From contig KV425576.1 in assembly GCA_001632425.1 (NCBI GenBank), forward strand, positions 358,852 through 382,739: a stretch of DNA of 23,888 bases, read 5' to 3'. Shown one piece after another: positions 1-11,442 of the stretch; within the stretch, counting starts at the first letter, position 1, and the number at the start of each line of letters is the position of its first letter. The position numbers were made by a program, and so were the translations under genes. This DNA comes from Neolentinus lepideus HHB14362 ss-1 (taxonomy: Eukaryota; Basidiomycota; Agaricomycetes; Gloeophyllales; Gloeophyllaceae). A model generated the notes under the pieces. It did no database searches and was not told the origin of the DNA. It saw only the letters and a program-made list of their open reading frames with translations.

Positions 1-70
1 GCTTAAAACATTACTGGGTATTGCATAAGGGTTTGTTAAAATATTAGACATGTAATACATTATTATTACA
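1..70 (-). repeat. Left copy of outward-facing edge repeat
   Basis: The reverse complement of 1-70 matches 23601-23670: bases 1-62 are identical and the remaining 8 or so match at most positions. Read on the minus strand the repeat begins TGTAATAATAATG and runs out of the window at base 1. Its right-hand partner begins TGTAGTATTAATG. Both copies start at the same point and diverge from unrelated flanks, so this is the end of a mobile or LTR-like element, cut by the window edge. The full element and its family cannot be seen here. Confidence 0.85.
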
Positions 71-883
71 GAACCGGCTGGCGGCTTTGTGTCTCTTGCT
101 TGTAGTAGACTGACACTTGCTTTTTTAGATCGCTCCTCCAATGCTCGGGAGCTCCAGCGCGGATGTTTGTTCCAGTCCACGGCATATCCGACACTTCACC
201 TGGCGGAGCGCTACTTCCTGGACCATCCTTCGGTGTGCGCGTCACCGCTCGAGGACTATCCGGTTTATGGTCATGCCGGCGAGACTGAAGAGCGTGCTGA
301 AGCAGCGCACGACTATGAGCCAGCTGGCGAAGACGGCGGGAATGACTTTGGCAAGTGGTGTGATGAGGAGGAGGCAGAGGAGGAGGAAGGAGGATTGAAT
401 GACGACGAGCGCGAGTACGTGTGCTCATTAGTTTGTCTTGGACCGACTGACGCAATTCGGCATCCTCGAAGTAGTAGCGCAGAGAGTACTGACCGTGGTT
501 CCTATGGCGAACCTGAAGATGCAGAGCGGGAGGATAGCGGGGATGAGTGCGATCGCGCACTGGAGGTTGACGAGAATGATAGCGATGACTCCTCATCGGT
601 GGATTCGTCGGAGGAGGAGGCTAATGTTCTCATAGCCAAATATGTGCCCCCTCCTGTAGTACCTTCTATCTTGTAGAATAGAAATCTTGCCTTGTAAATA
701 AAATCGCTCGGTCTTGTGTGCGCGCTCGTTCTTGCGTGAATCTTGACCTTTGGTGTCTTTGATCGGGTAGCGCTGTTGTGGTAAAACAGGTAATAGCACA
801 GATAGCGCAAAATAGTGCATATGAAGGAACAAAGATAAAGTAAAAAAATTGAAAAAGTGTGTGCGCACACTGGTTGAACAGTG
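71..883. other. Unassigned sequence with an acidic open frame
   Basis: No recognisable gene. A plus-strand frame is open from about 62 to the stop at 674-676 and encodes a low-complexity Asp/Glu/Ser-rich stretch (for example EEEAEEEE near 370-395). It contains no ATG at all, so it would need an upstream exon or be non-coding. An AATAAA motif lies about 20 bases after the stop (near 697-703). The opposite strand has an equally long Arg/Pro-rich frame with no known domain. The sequence lies just beyond the 3' end of the Gypsy pol, so it could be that element's long 3' untranslated region, the start of an unmatched 3' LTR, or host DNA. It does not match the Gypsy LTR at 7024-8337. Confidence 0.4.
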
Positions 884-897
884 TTCCCTCCTCCCCC
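884..897 (-). other. Candidate Gypsy polypurine tract
   Basis: On the minus strand this reads GGGGGAGGAGGGAA, an uninterrupted purine run about 160 bases downstream of the pol stop. That is where a polypurine tract priming plus-strand DNA synthesis belongs, just before the 3' LTR. It is followed by CACTGTTCAACC. An LTR start such as TGTTCAACC would be plausible, but it does not match the start of the 5' LTR (TGATAGGCCCC), so the assignment is tentative. Confidence 0.45.
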
Positions 898-1059
898 GGA
901 CTTTAAAATGGGGACTGTCCTCAGTTCTTCGTGAGAGGGGGGTTGCACTAGAAAATGGATGGCAGAGTTGCATCTGGTTTGAAATATATAAGGAAGTAAT
1001 AAATGATCAACTGAATAATAAAGTTGTAATGAAAGGGACTATAAGAAATTAAATGAACT

Positions 1060-4000
1060 TTAATCATCCGCGGCCAGTGCATCCTCATCGCCATGGTCGT
1101 CGAGCTCTTCCATGCGATGGACTTGGTTGTTGCCGACATCTGTGAAGTCGTCAGGTAGTGGAATTGTTTTGCACGCTAGATAGGGAATAACGCGAAAGGC
1201 CGCTGTAGGTCTGTCGAATAGAGTACCATCCAGTTCTGCGAGGATGTAGGCGCCGCCGTGATTGCGCGATACAACAATAAGAGGTCCGAGATAGCGCGGG
1301 CGCATCTTGCGGTTCAGCGACTTTTCGATGGCGGTATTGCGCATGAGTACTAGGTCGCCTCGCTTGAAGTCGAAATTGCGTATCGTATGCATGTGTTCTT
1401 TTTCGAATCGCCTTGCTGCTTCTATGCGATGTTGGAAAACACGGTGATGGAGGCGCTCGACTTGTTCATCCCGTTTCTGTAGCGCAATAGCATGTTGCGC
1501 TATGAGGTCGGTAGTGGATAGGATGGAATCGGGTGGCAGTTGGAGGTAGGTCGCTTCGACGATATCAAGAGGAATGAGGGGGTGCGTGCCAGTTACCGTG
1601 AAGTAGGGTGAACATCCCATGCGTCACCTGATTGTGATGTGCTCTGACCAGATGACCGAATGGAATACCTGCGACTACTTCTTAGAGTCACCATCTGCCG
1701 CCTTGAATAGCGCCTGGCGCACGTCGAAGTGGGGGCGCTCCACCACATCATTTGCCCTCGAGTTGTAACCGCTAATCCGGATGTGTCGTATCCTGAACTT
1801 CTTGCTCAAATATTCCATAGCCGCGACGAAGGGCTTGCCGTTGTCCGTGACTATTTCTGCAAGTCCGCCCCATCTACAGAGAATGTCTTCATAGATCCAA
1901 TCACCTATTGATTGTGCATTCTCTGATCGCAACTTCTTGGCTTCTGGATAGAATGTCAAGATGCATCATGCTTGGATGATGTAATGAAAACCGCCTGAGA
2001 CTGGAAGGTGCATAGTGTCGATATGGACTTTGGAGAATAGTGGTGCCGGGGTAGCGACGGTGGGCGGGATGAGCACTAGTCGGGACTGTCGTGTCTGGCA
2101 CAGGTGGCAACTCTTGACATGCCATGCAGCATCTTGGACACAGAATGGCCACCAGAATCATTCGAGTAGCAGCGCTTTGGTCACGTAGATACCACGGTGG
2201 CCTACACGATCATGGCAGGCATGGAGGGCCTCAAGTCGCGCTTCACCTAAAAGAACCAGCTGGTGTGCGCCTTGCGCATCCTTCTTCCAAAGTTTACCTC
2301 CACTAACAAAGAACTGCATCGTGTATTTGACGAAGCTGATGTACTTGTCTTCCGCTATTTCATCTGGCCTTGTTAGCATCTCGAACCAGTCGGGTATAAG
2401 CGCCAATCGCTGGTCGAGTCACCGCGCGCTATCCATTCTTGGGAAGTCTGCATAGGCAAGGCGCACCGCGTCGCTATCTTGTTCTTCGTCGCTATCGGCG
2501 TTTGACTGTTCGTCAGCTTCTTCTACAAGGTTTTGTGCAAATACCGCTAGGTTTGAGGGTGATTCGAGATAGGTGACGGGGTTGATGAAGTGGACAAAGC
2601 TGTGAAGGCGGTCTATCCAGTCGTCAAACTCTGCGTCTTCATCCTGCGGCGGGTCATCTGGTTGGGGCGGACGACGCGACAAACCATCGGGTCCATGCTT
2701 GACTCCTGGCACATGAACGAGTTTGAAGTGGAACGTAAGGATGGAGACGATCCACCGATTGATACTAGCGGATGGCGCTATGTCGGGGTTCTGTAGCATG
2801 CCTTTGATATATCACACGTCGACTTCGATGACTAGATTTCAGACACCTAGCAGGTAGAGACGTAGTGTGCATAGACTCCTGAATAGACCATAGATTTCGA
2901 GCTTTGGCTGTGAGAAGTGGCGCTCGCGGTCGTTGAGCATGATGGAGCCGAACCGACTATAGTTGTGATTCTTGGTGTCCACCACTGCTTGTTGGCAGAG
3001 GTAGTAACCTACCGCAATATAGGAGGTGTCCACGGCTAAGATGACGGGTAAGGAGGATGTGTAGTTGATGGGACATAGCGCTGGTGACTCTAATAGTGCC
3101 TGCTTGAGATCTGCTTGCACTAGCTCTTGTTCGGGGCCCCACTCGAAAGGAATGTCCTTGTGCGTTAGTCTAGTGAGCGTGTCTGCGCGATGTCCGAAGT
3201 TCTTGATAAAGATCCTTAGCACGCCAACCATCCCTAAGAAGGTGCACACTTCGGATAGCATTTTGCAAGGGCCCCAATTCCTAATGACCGTGACCTTTGA
3301 CTCGTCTGGTATCTGACCTTCGTATGTGCAGCGATGCCCTATAATGATGATCTCTGGACCGCATACCGTCAACTTCGATCCGGAGAAGGTACCGCCACAA
3401 TAGCGCATGTGCTGTACGACTCTATTGAGCATTTGAAAGTGCTCCCACATGAACCGACAGATGTTGGGGTTCTCTGCGATAGTCTCGTATGATCCATCTG
3501 GCTGCTCATAGCGCATTGGCGGCCCCTTCACCAGAACATCGTCGATGTAAGGAATGGTATGCTCAGGTATCTCGGGTTGTAGGATAGCGGTAATGTCATC
3601 GTGGAAGATGGGGACTGAATTGCTCCAGCCCATGGGAAGAGTGACTAGTCGCATAGCGCCAAAGGGTGTCTGGAAGGTGGTCAGGTCATGCAAGGATTCT
3701 GCTATTTCTCTTTTGTCGTAGCCCACGTATAAGTCTAACATAGTGCCGCATGTGCACTTTGCAAACTGTTCGGCCATATGATCTGGGATGGGGACGATGC
3801 CTGAGTGTTGTATGGTGATGGCGTTGAGGGGCTCCAGACTGTGGACTAAATGGAGTGATTTGCCATCCTTCTTGACGATGCAAAACCAGCACAACCTGTA
3901 TGAGGCGTTGGATGGTTTGTAGACTCCCGCTGCTATCTTGCGCTTGATAATGGCGCACACTTCGGGGTAGATTCCGGGTGGTATCAGTATGTTGCGCTGG

Positions 4001-4700
4001 ATCCACGGCGTGTGCGGGAGTACTGGGAAATCAATGGGAGGGAAGAATTCCTTCTTGAAGCGACCACACTCATCGTCATTCCATGCGAAGGCTTTGTTCT
4101 GCTTGCACATGAAGTCATCTAGTAGCATGAGCTCGCTGCTAGTAAGGAATCCTTCGGGATGCGCCTTGTGTAGCACCTCGCGCCGTTCTGTGGTATAGCG
4201 CCCTGTAGGTTTGAATGCTTGTGGGGTTGGACTGAGAGTCAGCATGTCTGCTAAAGGGTCGCCGGTGATGTTTCGTATGATGCGATATTCTTTTGGTAGC
4301 ATCGCTGGTACCACGCGCACCTTCTGCGCTACCGGTTTGTACTTCTTTTTCATCGCTGCTAGGACCGACATGAGAGAGTCGGCTGAATGTTTTTGTGATT
4401 TGATATTTTCTGCTGTTGGAACCCAATAAGAACCTGAAGACTGTGTAAGAAACTGAGAGACGGATGGAGAGTCGCAAGCGGAAAGGTATATGGAGTGGAG
4501 GAGTCCATCTGGGAGCTCACTCGCACTTTCATCTAAGTTGATTTTGCATAGCGATGAGATGTGGAAAGCGTCGGGGGTGGCGGATGCCTCTATGATGACT
4601 GCGACCCAGTCAGAGTCGAATGGACTATCCTCTTCATGGTGCGGTAACTCTTCACTCGCTGTGAAAGGATCCGCCGAGGAAGCATGGCTTGCCTCGTGGG
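1060..4700 (-). pseudogene. Gypsy RT-RNase H-integrase, broken pol
   Basis: This is the reverse transcriptase, RNase H and integrase of a Ty3/Gypsy retrotransposon, acting in virus-like particles and at chromosomal integration. From about 4700 to 1060 it is one reading frame broken by seven stops: TGA at 2841-2839, 2814-2812, 2421-2419, 2160-2158, 1968-1966 and 1626-1624, and TAG at 1677-1675. Visible motifs include LDLYVGYD (RT motif A), PYIDD at 3549-3538 (catalytic YxDD), AVDTSYIAVG (RNase H), the HHCC zinc site (HACHDRVGH, then CHLC), and integrase D (VHIDTMH), D (VTDNG) and E (VERPH). The catalytic residues of RT and integrase are kept, so the stops look recent compared with loss of constraint. 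The C-terminus has the RYLGPLIVVSRN-type tail usual in basidiomycete Gypsy elements. It cannot make full-length protein. Confidence 0.93.
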
Positions 4701-5395
4701 TATGTCGGTATTGTCGCTACTAGGTCGCTATTCGGATCGGTGATTCTGATGGTCTGCATCTCGTTGAAGAAATTCCGAATGTTGCTTTGCGTCAAGATGT
4801 CGAATGGCCGGCCCAGTAGGATGTCATAGGCAGGGTCGCGTACCACATGCATTTGAAGATACAAGGTGATAGACCCCGCCTGGAATGGGACGTTGTGCGC
4901 TAAACCAAGAGTGAGGTCAACCGTTTTGTTTGCAGACTGCATCTGCACCCTAACCATAGGATCGAAAGCGACCCCAAGAGACAAGCACACTCCCTCCGAC
5001 ATAGTGATGATTTGGGAACCGGGGTTGAGTATCGCCTTGACCTTCTCCTTGTTATCTACCAAACCGACTATTGAGTGCAGCGCTAGCGACTCCTTCGCTA
5101 CATGGAAATGTAGCAGTATTTTGCCTGGTGCTAACCCTTTGAAGTATTGGTCCACGGGGTCAGGTATGATGATCTCGCCGCACTCCTCCATTTTGCCATA
5201 TGTCAGAAGATCAGAGCGTAGGAATGTTTCGGGTGAGGTGAGATCCTCGTCGGCCACCTCCTCTAGTGTCGCTTGTACATGCTCTGGAGTAGGAGGGACT
5301 CACTTGGGTGTAACAAGATCGCGGTACTTGTTCCTAACTTCAGGCGAGATAGCGAGGAGTTCCTGGGAGGTGAGGGTCCTGGTGCTGGCGCGGTT
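4652..5395 (-). pseudogene. Gypsy retropepsin-like protease segment
   Basis: This is the aspartic protease segment that would cut the Gag-Pol polyprotein. The open part runs 5257-4652. Upstream the same frame continues to about 5390 (it contains LTSQELLAISPEVRNKYRD) with one TGA at 5302-5300. The active-site motif reads NPGSQI at 5026 downward, where this family normally has DPGSQ; the codon is AAC, one G-to-A change from GAC. The flap-to-C-terminal motif DILLGRPFD is intact. The frame differs from both gag and RT, which share a frame, so two compensating indels (near 5390 and near 4700) have shifted this middle segment in what was probably one Gag-Pol frame. Catalysis is presumably lost. Confidence 0.88.
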
Positions 5396-6951
5396 GTTTT
5401 CTCAGGTACCGCTGGAGCAGAGGGAGTCACATTAATAGGTAGCGCAGACGCCTTGCCTTTGTCTGGGTGAGACGGGACCTGTACGCTGTCGAAGGTCGGG
5501 CACTTTCTGAGAGCGAATAGCTCCTTCTCTAGCAATTCGATGCGCTTGTTGACATCTAATTGGAATATGTCACGAGGGGTGCCAACTGTCTTGACGTCCT
5601 CGTAGATCATCTGCTCGATGATGTTTGCTGCCACTTGACTTGGGTTGCGCCTATGCCACTCCATAATCCATTCGCGCATGTTTGCGCCCAGGAGGTTCTG
5701 TGGCACCATTATTCCCGATGGTAGCACCACCTTTCCTTCTATGTTCCTCATCACTCGTCCCGCTCGCTGGTCTTCATCAACCTTGGGGCAGCGCCGTATG
5801 GAGTGATCGTTTGCGCCGCAGTAGTGGCACTGGTAGGGCGCTGTAGGCATCGTGCGCGCTGGTGCGCTATTTGCAGCCATTGTGTTTCCCTGCGCCATCG
5901 CCGCCAAGGTAGGTGCAAGCGACCGGGAGACCGCTTTCGTGATGATGTCCACCAGCGACATATACTCCTCTACTTTGACCTTTCCTTCTGGGGTCTCTGT
6001 CTTTGCTTCTGTTATCGTGGTAGCGGGTGTTCCAGCAAGAAAGAACAAAGCAGCCTCGAAGACGGAAGCGACACCATAAGGAGTATCTGCCACTTGTTCG
6101 GGGTTCTTTATCTGGAGACGCGTGTACACCTTGGTCCACAAGTCTTGGTTGAAGGCGCGCTGGAAAGCGCGGTTCTGTTCGCGCTCTGAAATAAGGTCCC
6201 TGTGATGGAGGAAACACGTGATGAGGAGGAACTCACGGTAGAAGGTGGATAGGTCCACCAGATTGTGGATACCGATGTGTACGCGCTCCCCAACCAGTCT
6301 ATCCATGTCACCCATGGAATAGCGCTGGTCTTCGCGCACCGCCGGGTATAGCATTTTGAGTGCTGTGACAAACTCCTCGTATGTCTTGGCTGCGTCCTCG
6401 TATTCCGGCAACCCTTTCCACATCTCTTCTTTGTGCATAGGCACATATTTGACGGCGGCATGCTTCTTGTCTGCTTCATCCGTTATGAGGGTCGGGTGCA
6501 CCTTGAAGAGATCCTCTAGATCTTCCAAGTAGCATAATAGCGATCGCGGGTTTTCGGGATTGAACACCGGCGCTGCCTTGTTGCGACGTGATGGGAGAGC
6601 TTTGACGTCTGTCATTGGGTTGGTCTCAGAGATGGTTTCTGGAGTGGATAGTGGGAGGACTGGATGTTCATCAATAGGGGAGATGGGCGGCGGTGAAGCG
6701 GTTTGTGAAGGAGGTGCAGATAGTGCAGCTATGTGAGCTGATCGGCGCCTTGGAAATAGCAAAGCCAGGGGTACCTCTTCAGAGGATTCTGAGTCGCTGT
6801 GAGGGATGTTGGATGGTGTTTGGGTGAAATGACCCAGGTAGAGATGATTGGCGATAGCTACCGCTGCGTCGTAGACTTCTTTGATCGCTTCGCTATTAAT
6901 GCGCTCCCTTTCGACAAGGTCTAGGAAACGTTCCTGTGCTGTTCGAGCTCT
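5263..6951 (-). pseudogene. Gypsy Gag with CCHC zinc knuckle
   Basis: This is the structural Gag of the Gypsy element, packaging its RNA into particles. The frame is open from 6951 to the stop at 5265-5263. There is no ATG at a sensible start: the usual initiation point is ahead of a TAG at 6954-6952, and the methionine at 6762 would be a TTG codon. Upstream residues such as RARTAQERFLDLVERER look like true Gag N-terminus, so the start codon has probably decayed. A CCHC knuckle, CHYCGANDHSIRRC, lies at about 5829-5788 and is intact. The C-terminus is read out of frame after about 5390, where the sequence crosses into the protease frame. The gene follows the primer-binding site directly, as expected in an LTR element. 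Confidence 0.88.
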
Positions 6952-7004
6952 CTATGGAGATTGCTATCGTCTTGATCATGCCCCGACGTCTCATGAAATC
7001 TCCC

Positions 7005-7020
7005 CTCACGGTGGGCTCCA
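7005..7020 (-). other. Gypsy primer-binding site
   Basis: The minus strand reads TGGAGCCCACCGTGAG three bases after the LTR end (TATCA, then TTT). A TGG start matches the CCA tail of a tRNA, and this position is where reverse transcription of an LTR element is primed. It ties the 1.3 kb LTR at 7024-8337 to the Gypsy body on its left. The exact tRNA cannot be named from the window. Confidence 0.75.
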
Positions 7021-7023
7021 AAA

Positions 7024-8337
7024 TGATACACACAGACACATGACGAAACCCGCAGAAATGAGACCTAAAGTATAGACACAACCAAAAAGCAAACACCAAA
7101 GCCCTTGGTGTCAGATGGCTGCAAGGCCCAGGGTAGCGAAGGGTAATATAGTTCAGAGGGGATGGGTGAAGGTGAGACATATAGTTGGGGCTAAAGGAAG
7201 GTTGGCGCCAAGTCGCTACTCAGCGGCAGTCTGTGGAGTGAAGGCGACGCTATGCGTATGGAGCGCTATGTGCACGGCGCTGTATAGGCACTGTACGATA
7301 CTCCTCCTGCTCGGCGCTATGTGGTCTTTGATGCTCTTATAGAGGAGCGCTACTGGTAGTCGCTATCTCTAACTCGAATGTATATTGACTCTGATTAGCA
7401 CTACACTACAGTGCACGGGGCTGTCTTGGAGAAGGGAACGTATAAGGGGTGACTTACGAACAGCGATGCTGCGCTGGTGTACTCCTGTCGCTATCTCTGG
7501 GTGAAGTTGGAGGTACGCAAGAGTACCTAAACGCGAGTCGCAAGACGGACTAAGGAAAAGCTCTGATGCAAGTTTGAGATCTGAAGAGTGTGGTGAAGAT
7601 AACTTGTTGTACCAAACAGTAGAGTAATGGCTTAAATACATAAGAGTGACTACTCCGTGTCCGATCCTATCTACCTACTACCGCGAGTTGTGCCTCTGCT
7701 CAGCCTCACATCCATACGACCTGTACTGCCTTGCTCCTAATCCACATGCACTCTGTGACCAATACCCTGCGCGACCAACTCTAGCACATGCGCCACTCCG
7801 CGGATAGGAGCCAGTCAGGTGCACCTTTACTTTGCGTTAGGGCGCACCTCTTCGATGATCCGGGTGCGGGCTATGCTGCCGATGCTAGCGCGATACTCCC
7901 AAAAGAGGGATAAAGGGTGGGGCCGCTCTGTGGTGCAGCGGTGTCATGATAGCTGTGGTCATGCCATGTGTCGATGCGCACTGCACGCATAAGGAAAGTC
8001 GCGCCAATAGAACTTGCACTGATCTGAAGCGACGGCAGGCTGTACGCCATATGGAAAGGTGCCCTGAGACACCGCCTCAGTTCGGACTGCAGTAAGAACG
8101 CCGGCTGATGCATGCTGAAATGCTGATGACTCGACTGAATGACGTCCAACGTCCGAGCTACTGAGGAGCCATCCTAAGTCCGCCAAGGAGCCGAGAGCCT
8201 TGTCGCTGGTGTGTAAGGTCACTAGTGCATGGAGTACCGACAGTGCGCTATTGAGTCACTAAGTCGCCATTCCCATGAAGCGCACGGAATCACCCTAAGT
8301 CGCGTTTTCTGGGGTCAGAAGCCAACGGGGCCTATCA
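7024..8337 (-). repeat. Gypsy 5' LTR (LTR-A copy 1)
   Basis: This 1314 bp LTR reads TGATAGGCCCC... to ...TATCA on the minus strand, with a 5 bp terminal inverted repeat (TGATA/TATCA). A second full copy lies at 17555-18874 and a truncated one at 23461-23588. Its position next to the primer site and gag makes it the 5' LTR and promoter of the Gypsy element. It abuts Copia-1 sequence at 8338. It is rich in CG and AGCGC motifs compared with copy 2. Small open frames inside it are not conserved between copies and are not genes. Confidence 0.88.
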
Positions 8338-8722
8338 GCGGGATGCAAATAGATTACAAGAAGGTTGAACTAGGGAAAGTGCAAGATATAGTATGCCTTA
8401 TATACCCCAGTTCCCTGTGCATGGACCAGCTGTGGAAGCTTGGTCGTGTGTGGTTCTACCTAGAGAAAGAACTACCTAGACTGATCTAGACCGTATGAGT
8501 CAAAGAAAAGAACTACATGGAATGAACTAGAATGTTCATGCTGAGGCATGTGAATGATGGATCCTGAGATCCTCCAACATCTAGGGAATATTTGTACATA
8601 TAAGGAAAATGACTCTGTCCATGCTGAAGCATGTGAATGATGTGTAAGAGAAGCAGTAGGCATGTGATAAAGGAATTTGAAATATGACTCAATGCTCCAT
8701 CCTGTGACCCACTATTTTCATA
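8338..8722 (-). repeat. Probable Copia-1 3' LTR, truncated
   Basis: No gene here. The segment follows the Copia-1 pol stop, where its 3' LTR is expected. The minus strand has a TATA-like TATATAAGG at 8404-8396. A short motif, CATGCTGAGGCATG, occurs twice with one change (near 8536 and 8619). A TG start at 8722 (TGTAGTATTATG) is possible but no clear polypurine tract precedes it. The other end meets the Gypsy LTR at 8338, so it is probably truncated. No second copy exists in the window to confirm the boundaries. Confidence 0.45.
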
Positions 8723-8733
8723 ATACTACAAAG

Positions 8734-11229
8734 TCAAACCAAACCCAAAAGACCAACCATGATCTCCACCTTCCCCTTAGCCAACACTTTCATCATACAG
8801 TCAGCCAGCATCTCATCTGTCCTAAGATGTGCCAGCCCAATCCTGCCCCTCACAACCTTATCCCACAGCCAGTAGAACCTCAAGCCCAAGTGCTTCATGT
8901 GCCCATGATGCTCAGGATTCTTTGCAACAGCTAGAGCAGATTGGTTGTCGATGTAGAGGATAGATGGCCCAGAGAGAGAATAGCCAAGCTCAGTCAAGAA
9001 GTTACACAACCAGAGTATCTCCTGACCTGCAGAAACAGTGGCAATGTACTCAGCCTCAGTAGTTGAGAGAGTAATGATAGACTGGAGGCAACTAGACCAG
9101 GAGATAGCACCAGAACCCATCTTGACAACATAACCACTGGTAGAGTGACCATTGTCTGGGTTCCCAGCATGATCAGTGTCTGTGACGGTTGTGAACAGTG
9201 CAGATGATGATGAGGGAGAGTATGTCAGCTTGTAGTCCATAATACCCTTCAGATAGTGAAACAGGTGCTTTACAGCCTTCCAGTGATGTTTGCCAGGGTT
9301 CTTGCGGAAATGTGTCAGGATTCCAACACTGTAAGCAATATCCAGACACATAGCAACAGCGAGATAAGTGAGAGCACCAACCACATTGATGTATGGCACA
9401 GAGTGCATCTTGTTGAACTCAGCCTTAGTCTGAGGAGCCATAGTCACACTGAGCTTAGAGTGAGGGTCTATAGGCATTGAAATGGAGTCACGGTCAGCCA
9501 TATCAAAGTGCAACAAGATATCAAGGATGTACTGGTGCTGGAGATTGTCAGAGTCTGAGAGGAGCACTCATGCTTGATTTCAATGCTTAACAGCCAGGAG
9601 GTAGGACTTAAGTCACACAGCTTGAAATGCTACCTCAGATTGTCCTTGACCTTCTGAATCACAGTAGATGACTTGCTTGTGATGGTCATGTCATCAACAA
9701 AGACAGGGATGATGATACACATGTTATCCTTGCCATAGACCCAGACACTATGCTCACAAGTCAACCATGAAAAGCCTAGCTTCTCAGTCAAGACCTCATT
9801 CAGCTTCTCATGCAAATGCAACATAACCTGCTTAAGGCCATAAAGTGATTTTTATAACTGCCAAACCCACTCTGGTCCCTTCTGCTCAAATCCCTCAGGT
9901 TGATGCATTACACATCCCCCTCCAAATTCCCATTGAGATATGCAGTTGAAATATTGATGCTCTCAAGCTCAAGGTCCTTCAAAGTGGCTAACATGAGGAT
10001 GGCATGCAGAGAAGCCCATTTGGGTGTTGGAACAAAAGTCTCATTGTAATCAAAACCAGGGTGCTGCAAGAAGCCCATTGTGACCAAGCGACCCTTGTAG
10101 TGCTCAATAGAGCCATCTGTGTTGGGCTTTACCTTGAAGACCCAGCAACTCCCAATAGCCTTGCAACCTGCAGGACATTCCACCAGCTCAAATGTGCCAT
10201 TCTTGACAAGAGACAGGATCTCATCCTGAGCAGCCTTTAACCACTGTTGGCACTCCTCCTCAGGACACTGCATCACCTTGCAAAAGGTATGAGGTTCACT
10301 GGTATGTTACTCACCTTTGAATGCAGTCTGCATCCTCCCAAGACCAATACTCGACCGTCTGACCAGCAAAGACAAAGTCCATGCCAGCCAACATAGCACT
10401 AGCCAAGTCACCCTCCTCCTTCACATACCCTGGTCTGATATTGAGCTCATCCTCTTCCACATCATCATCTAGAGGATGGAACTCATTGGGAGGGGCTGGA
10501 GAGGGTGTAGGCAGTTTGAGCAGGTCAGGAGAGTCAGAAGCATGAGATGGAGCAGCAGGAGACACTCTAGCACCAGGGGGAGTCAGATTTCGATGTTGCA
10601 GCATAGTCTCATTAAGAGAGAGAGCCCTGTTGGCACATTGAGCGAGTAGATTGTCAAGGAGGCAGATTAGCTGGAGGATCAACATTTGGTGGGGTCCAGG
10701 AGGTGGAATAGGCTCTGGAGCAGGAGATAGACATGGAGTGATAGCTGGAGGTGGATGGGGTGGAGCATCATCATCATCATCTCCCCCCTGATCAGGGATA
10801 TCGACAGAGCTAATAGGATCACCAAAGGGGTGGATGTTGTGAGCATTACCAGGGAAGCAGCATTCATCAAAGACAGTGTTAGAACTGTTGACAAACTTGC
10901 ACTCTGCAGGATCCCAGAATATCCAAGCACGAGTACCAGGGGTGTAGCCAACAAAGATACACTTGCAAGTGTGAGGCTGAAGCATCTTGCACTGCTTCTT
11001 GCATATCAGAACATAAGCAAGAAAACCAAAGACCCAGAAGTAGGAGACATCAGGTTTCTTTCCTTTCTTCCACAGAGAATAAGGAATCACACCAGAGAGT
11101 GCAGAGTGAGGGATGTGATTATGAACATGGATGAAGCAGCAAACAGTGTAGGTCTAGAACAATGCAGGTAGCTTAACCTCAAAGAGCATAGCAGTGACAG
11201 CCACCTGGATAGTCCACTGATCGTTGGAG
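8734..11229 (-). pseudogene. Copia-1 pol remnant, integrase C-end to RNase H
   Basis: This is the 3' half of a Ty1/Copia polyprotein. Reading right to left it has the end of the integrase with the SALSGVIPYSLWKKGKKP motif (11225-10900), an acidic and proline-rich linker to 10311, the RVT_2 reverse transcriptase (KAIGSCWVFKVK, NETFVPTPKW, INISTAYLNG, YGLKQ, VFVDDMTI), and an RNase H ending at 8734 (TDTDHAGN, STTEAEY, YIDNQSA, DEMLAD). The pieces lie in at least three frames with breaks near 10300, 9905 and 9560, and there is a stop before SLYGLKQ. RT and RNase H acidic residues are retained. The protease and the core integrase are absent: the sequence breaks at about 11229 into unrelated DNA. 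It is the same family as Copia-3 at 21461-22571, which has the near-identical IPYSLWKKGKKPNVSYF. Confidence 0.9.
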
Positions 11230-11418
11230 TGGTAATTTATAACTATGCTCCAGTTATAAACTACTGGTGAAGTTATAACTACACCAATAACACTACTATT
11301 GCCTTAATAGTCAGTGTACTCATGCTCTGGAGCCTGAATAAATCCAAATAAATCAGATTATATTCCCACACCCATCTGGGTGCATCCTTAAGCTATAAAT
11401 AGCTTCAAGATATATATA
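11230..11418. repeat. LTR-like sequence, left part
   Basis: This non-coding segment interrupts Copia-1 at about 11230, where TGGTAATTTATAAC begins. It carries AATAAATCAGATTATATTCC near 11340-11360 and a TATAAATAGCTTC box followed by TATATATA just before the Tc1-type insertion. A near match to the first motif occurs at 23862-23882 in the right-edge element, which suggests related LTR promoters. The sequence resumes at 14421, so it is the left part of a roughly 1.1 kb host sequence for the transposon. Confidence 0.55.
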
Positions 11419-11442
11419 CAGTCCTGGACAGGCAAAGACAAC
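11419..11442 (+). repeat. Left terminal inverted repeat
   Basis: CAGTCC, then two mismatched bases, then GACAGGCAAAGACAAC: 22 of 24 positions match the reverse complement of 14397-14420. It is preceded directly by the TA target duplication. Confidence 0.88.

Noticed and set aside
66..596. Arg/Pro-rich minus-strand frame as a gene
   Set aside because: It is the antisense of an Asp/Glu/Ser-rich frame, contains no recognisable domain, and its composition follows from the other strand.
5257..5435. Plus-strand frame across the gag/protease junction (4866-5435)
   Set aside because: It is antisense to well-recognised protease sequence and has no domain.
7871..8489. Several 60-90 codon frames in and next to the Gypsy LTR
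   Set aside because: They lie in non-coding LTR sequence and are not preserved in the other LTR copy (17555-18874).
10765..10790. CATCATCAT run as a microsatellite of interest
   Set aside because: It encodes the Asp run of the Copia linker on the minus strand, an acidic segment also present in Copia-2.
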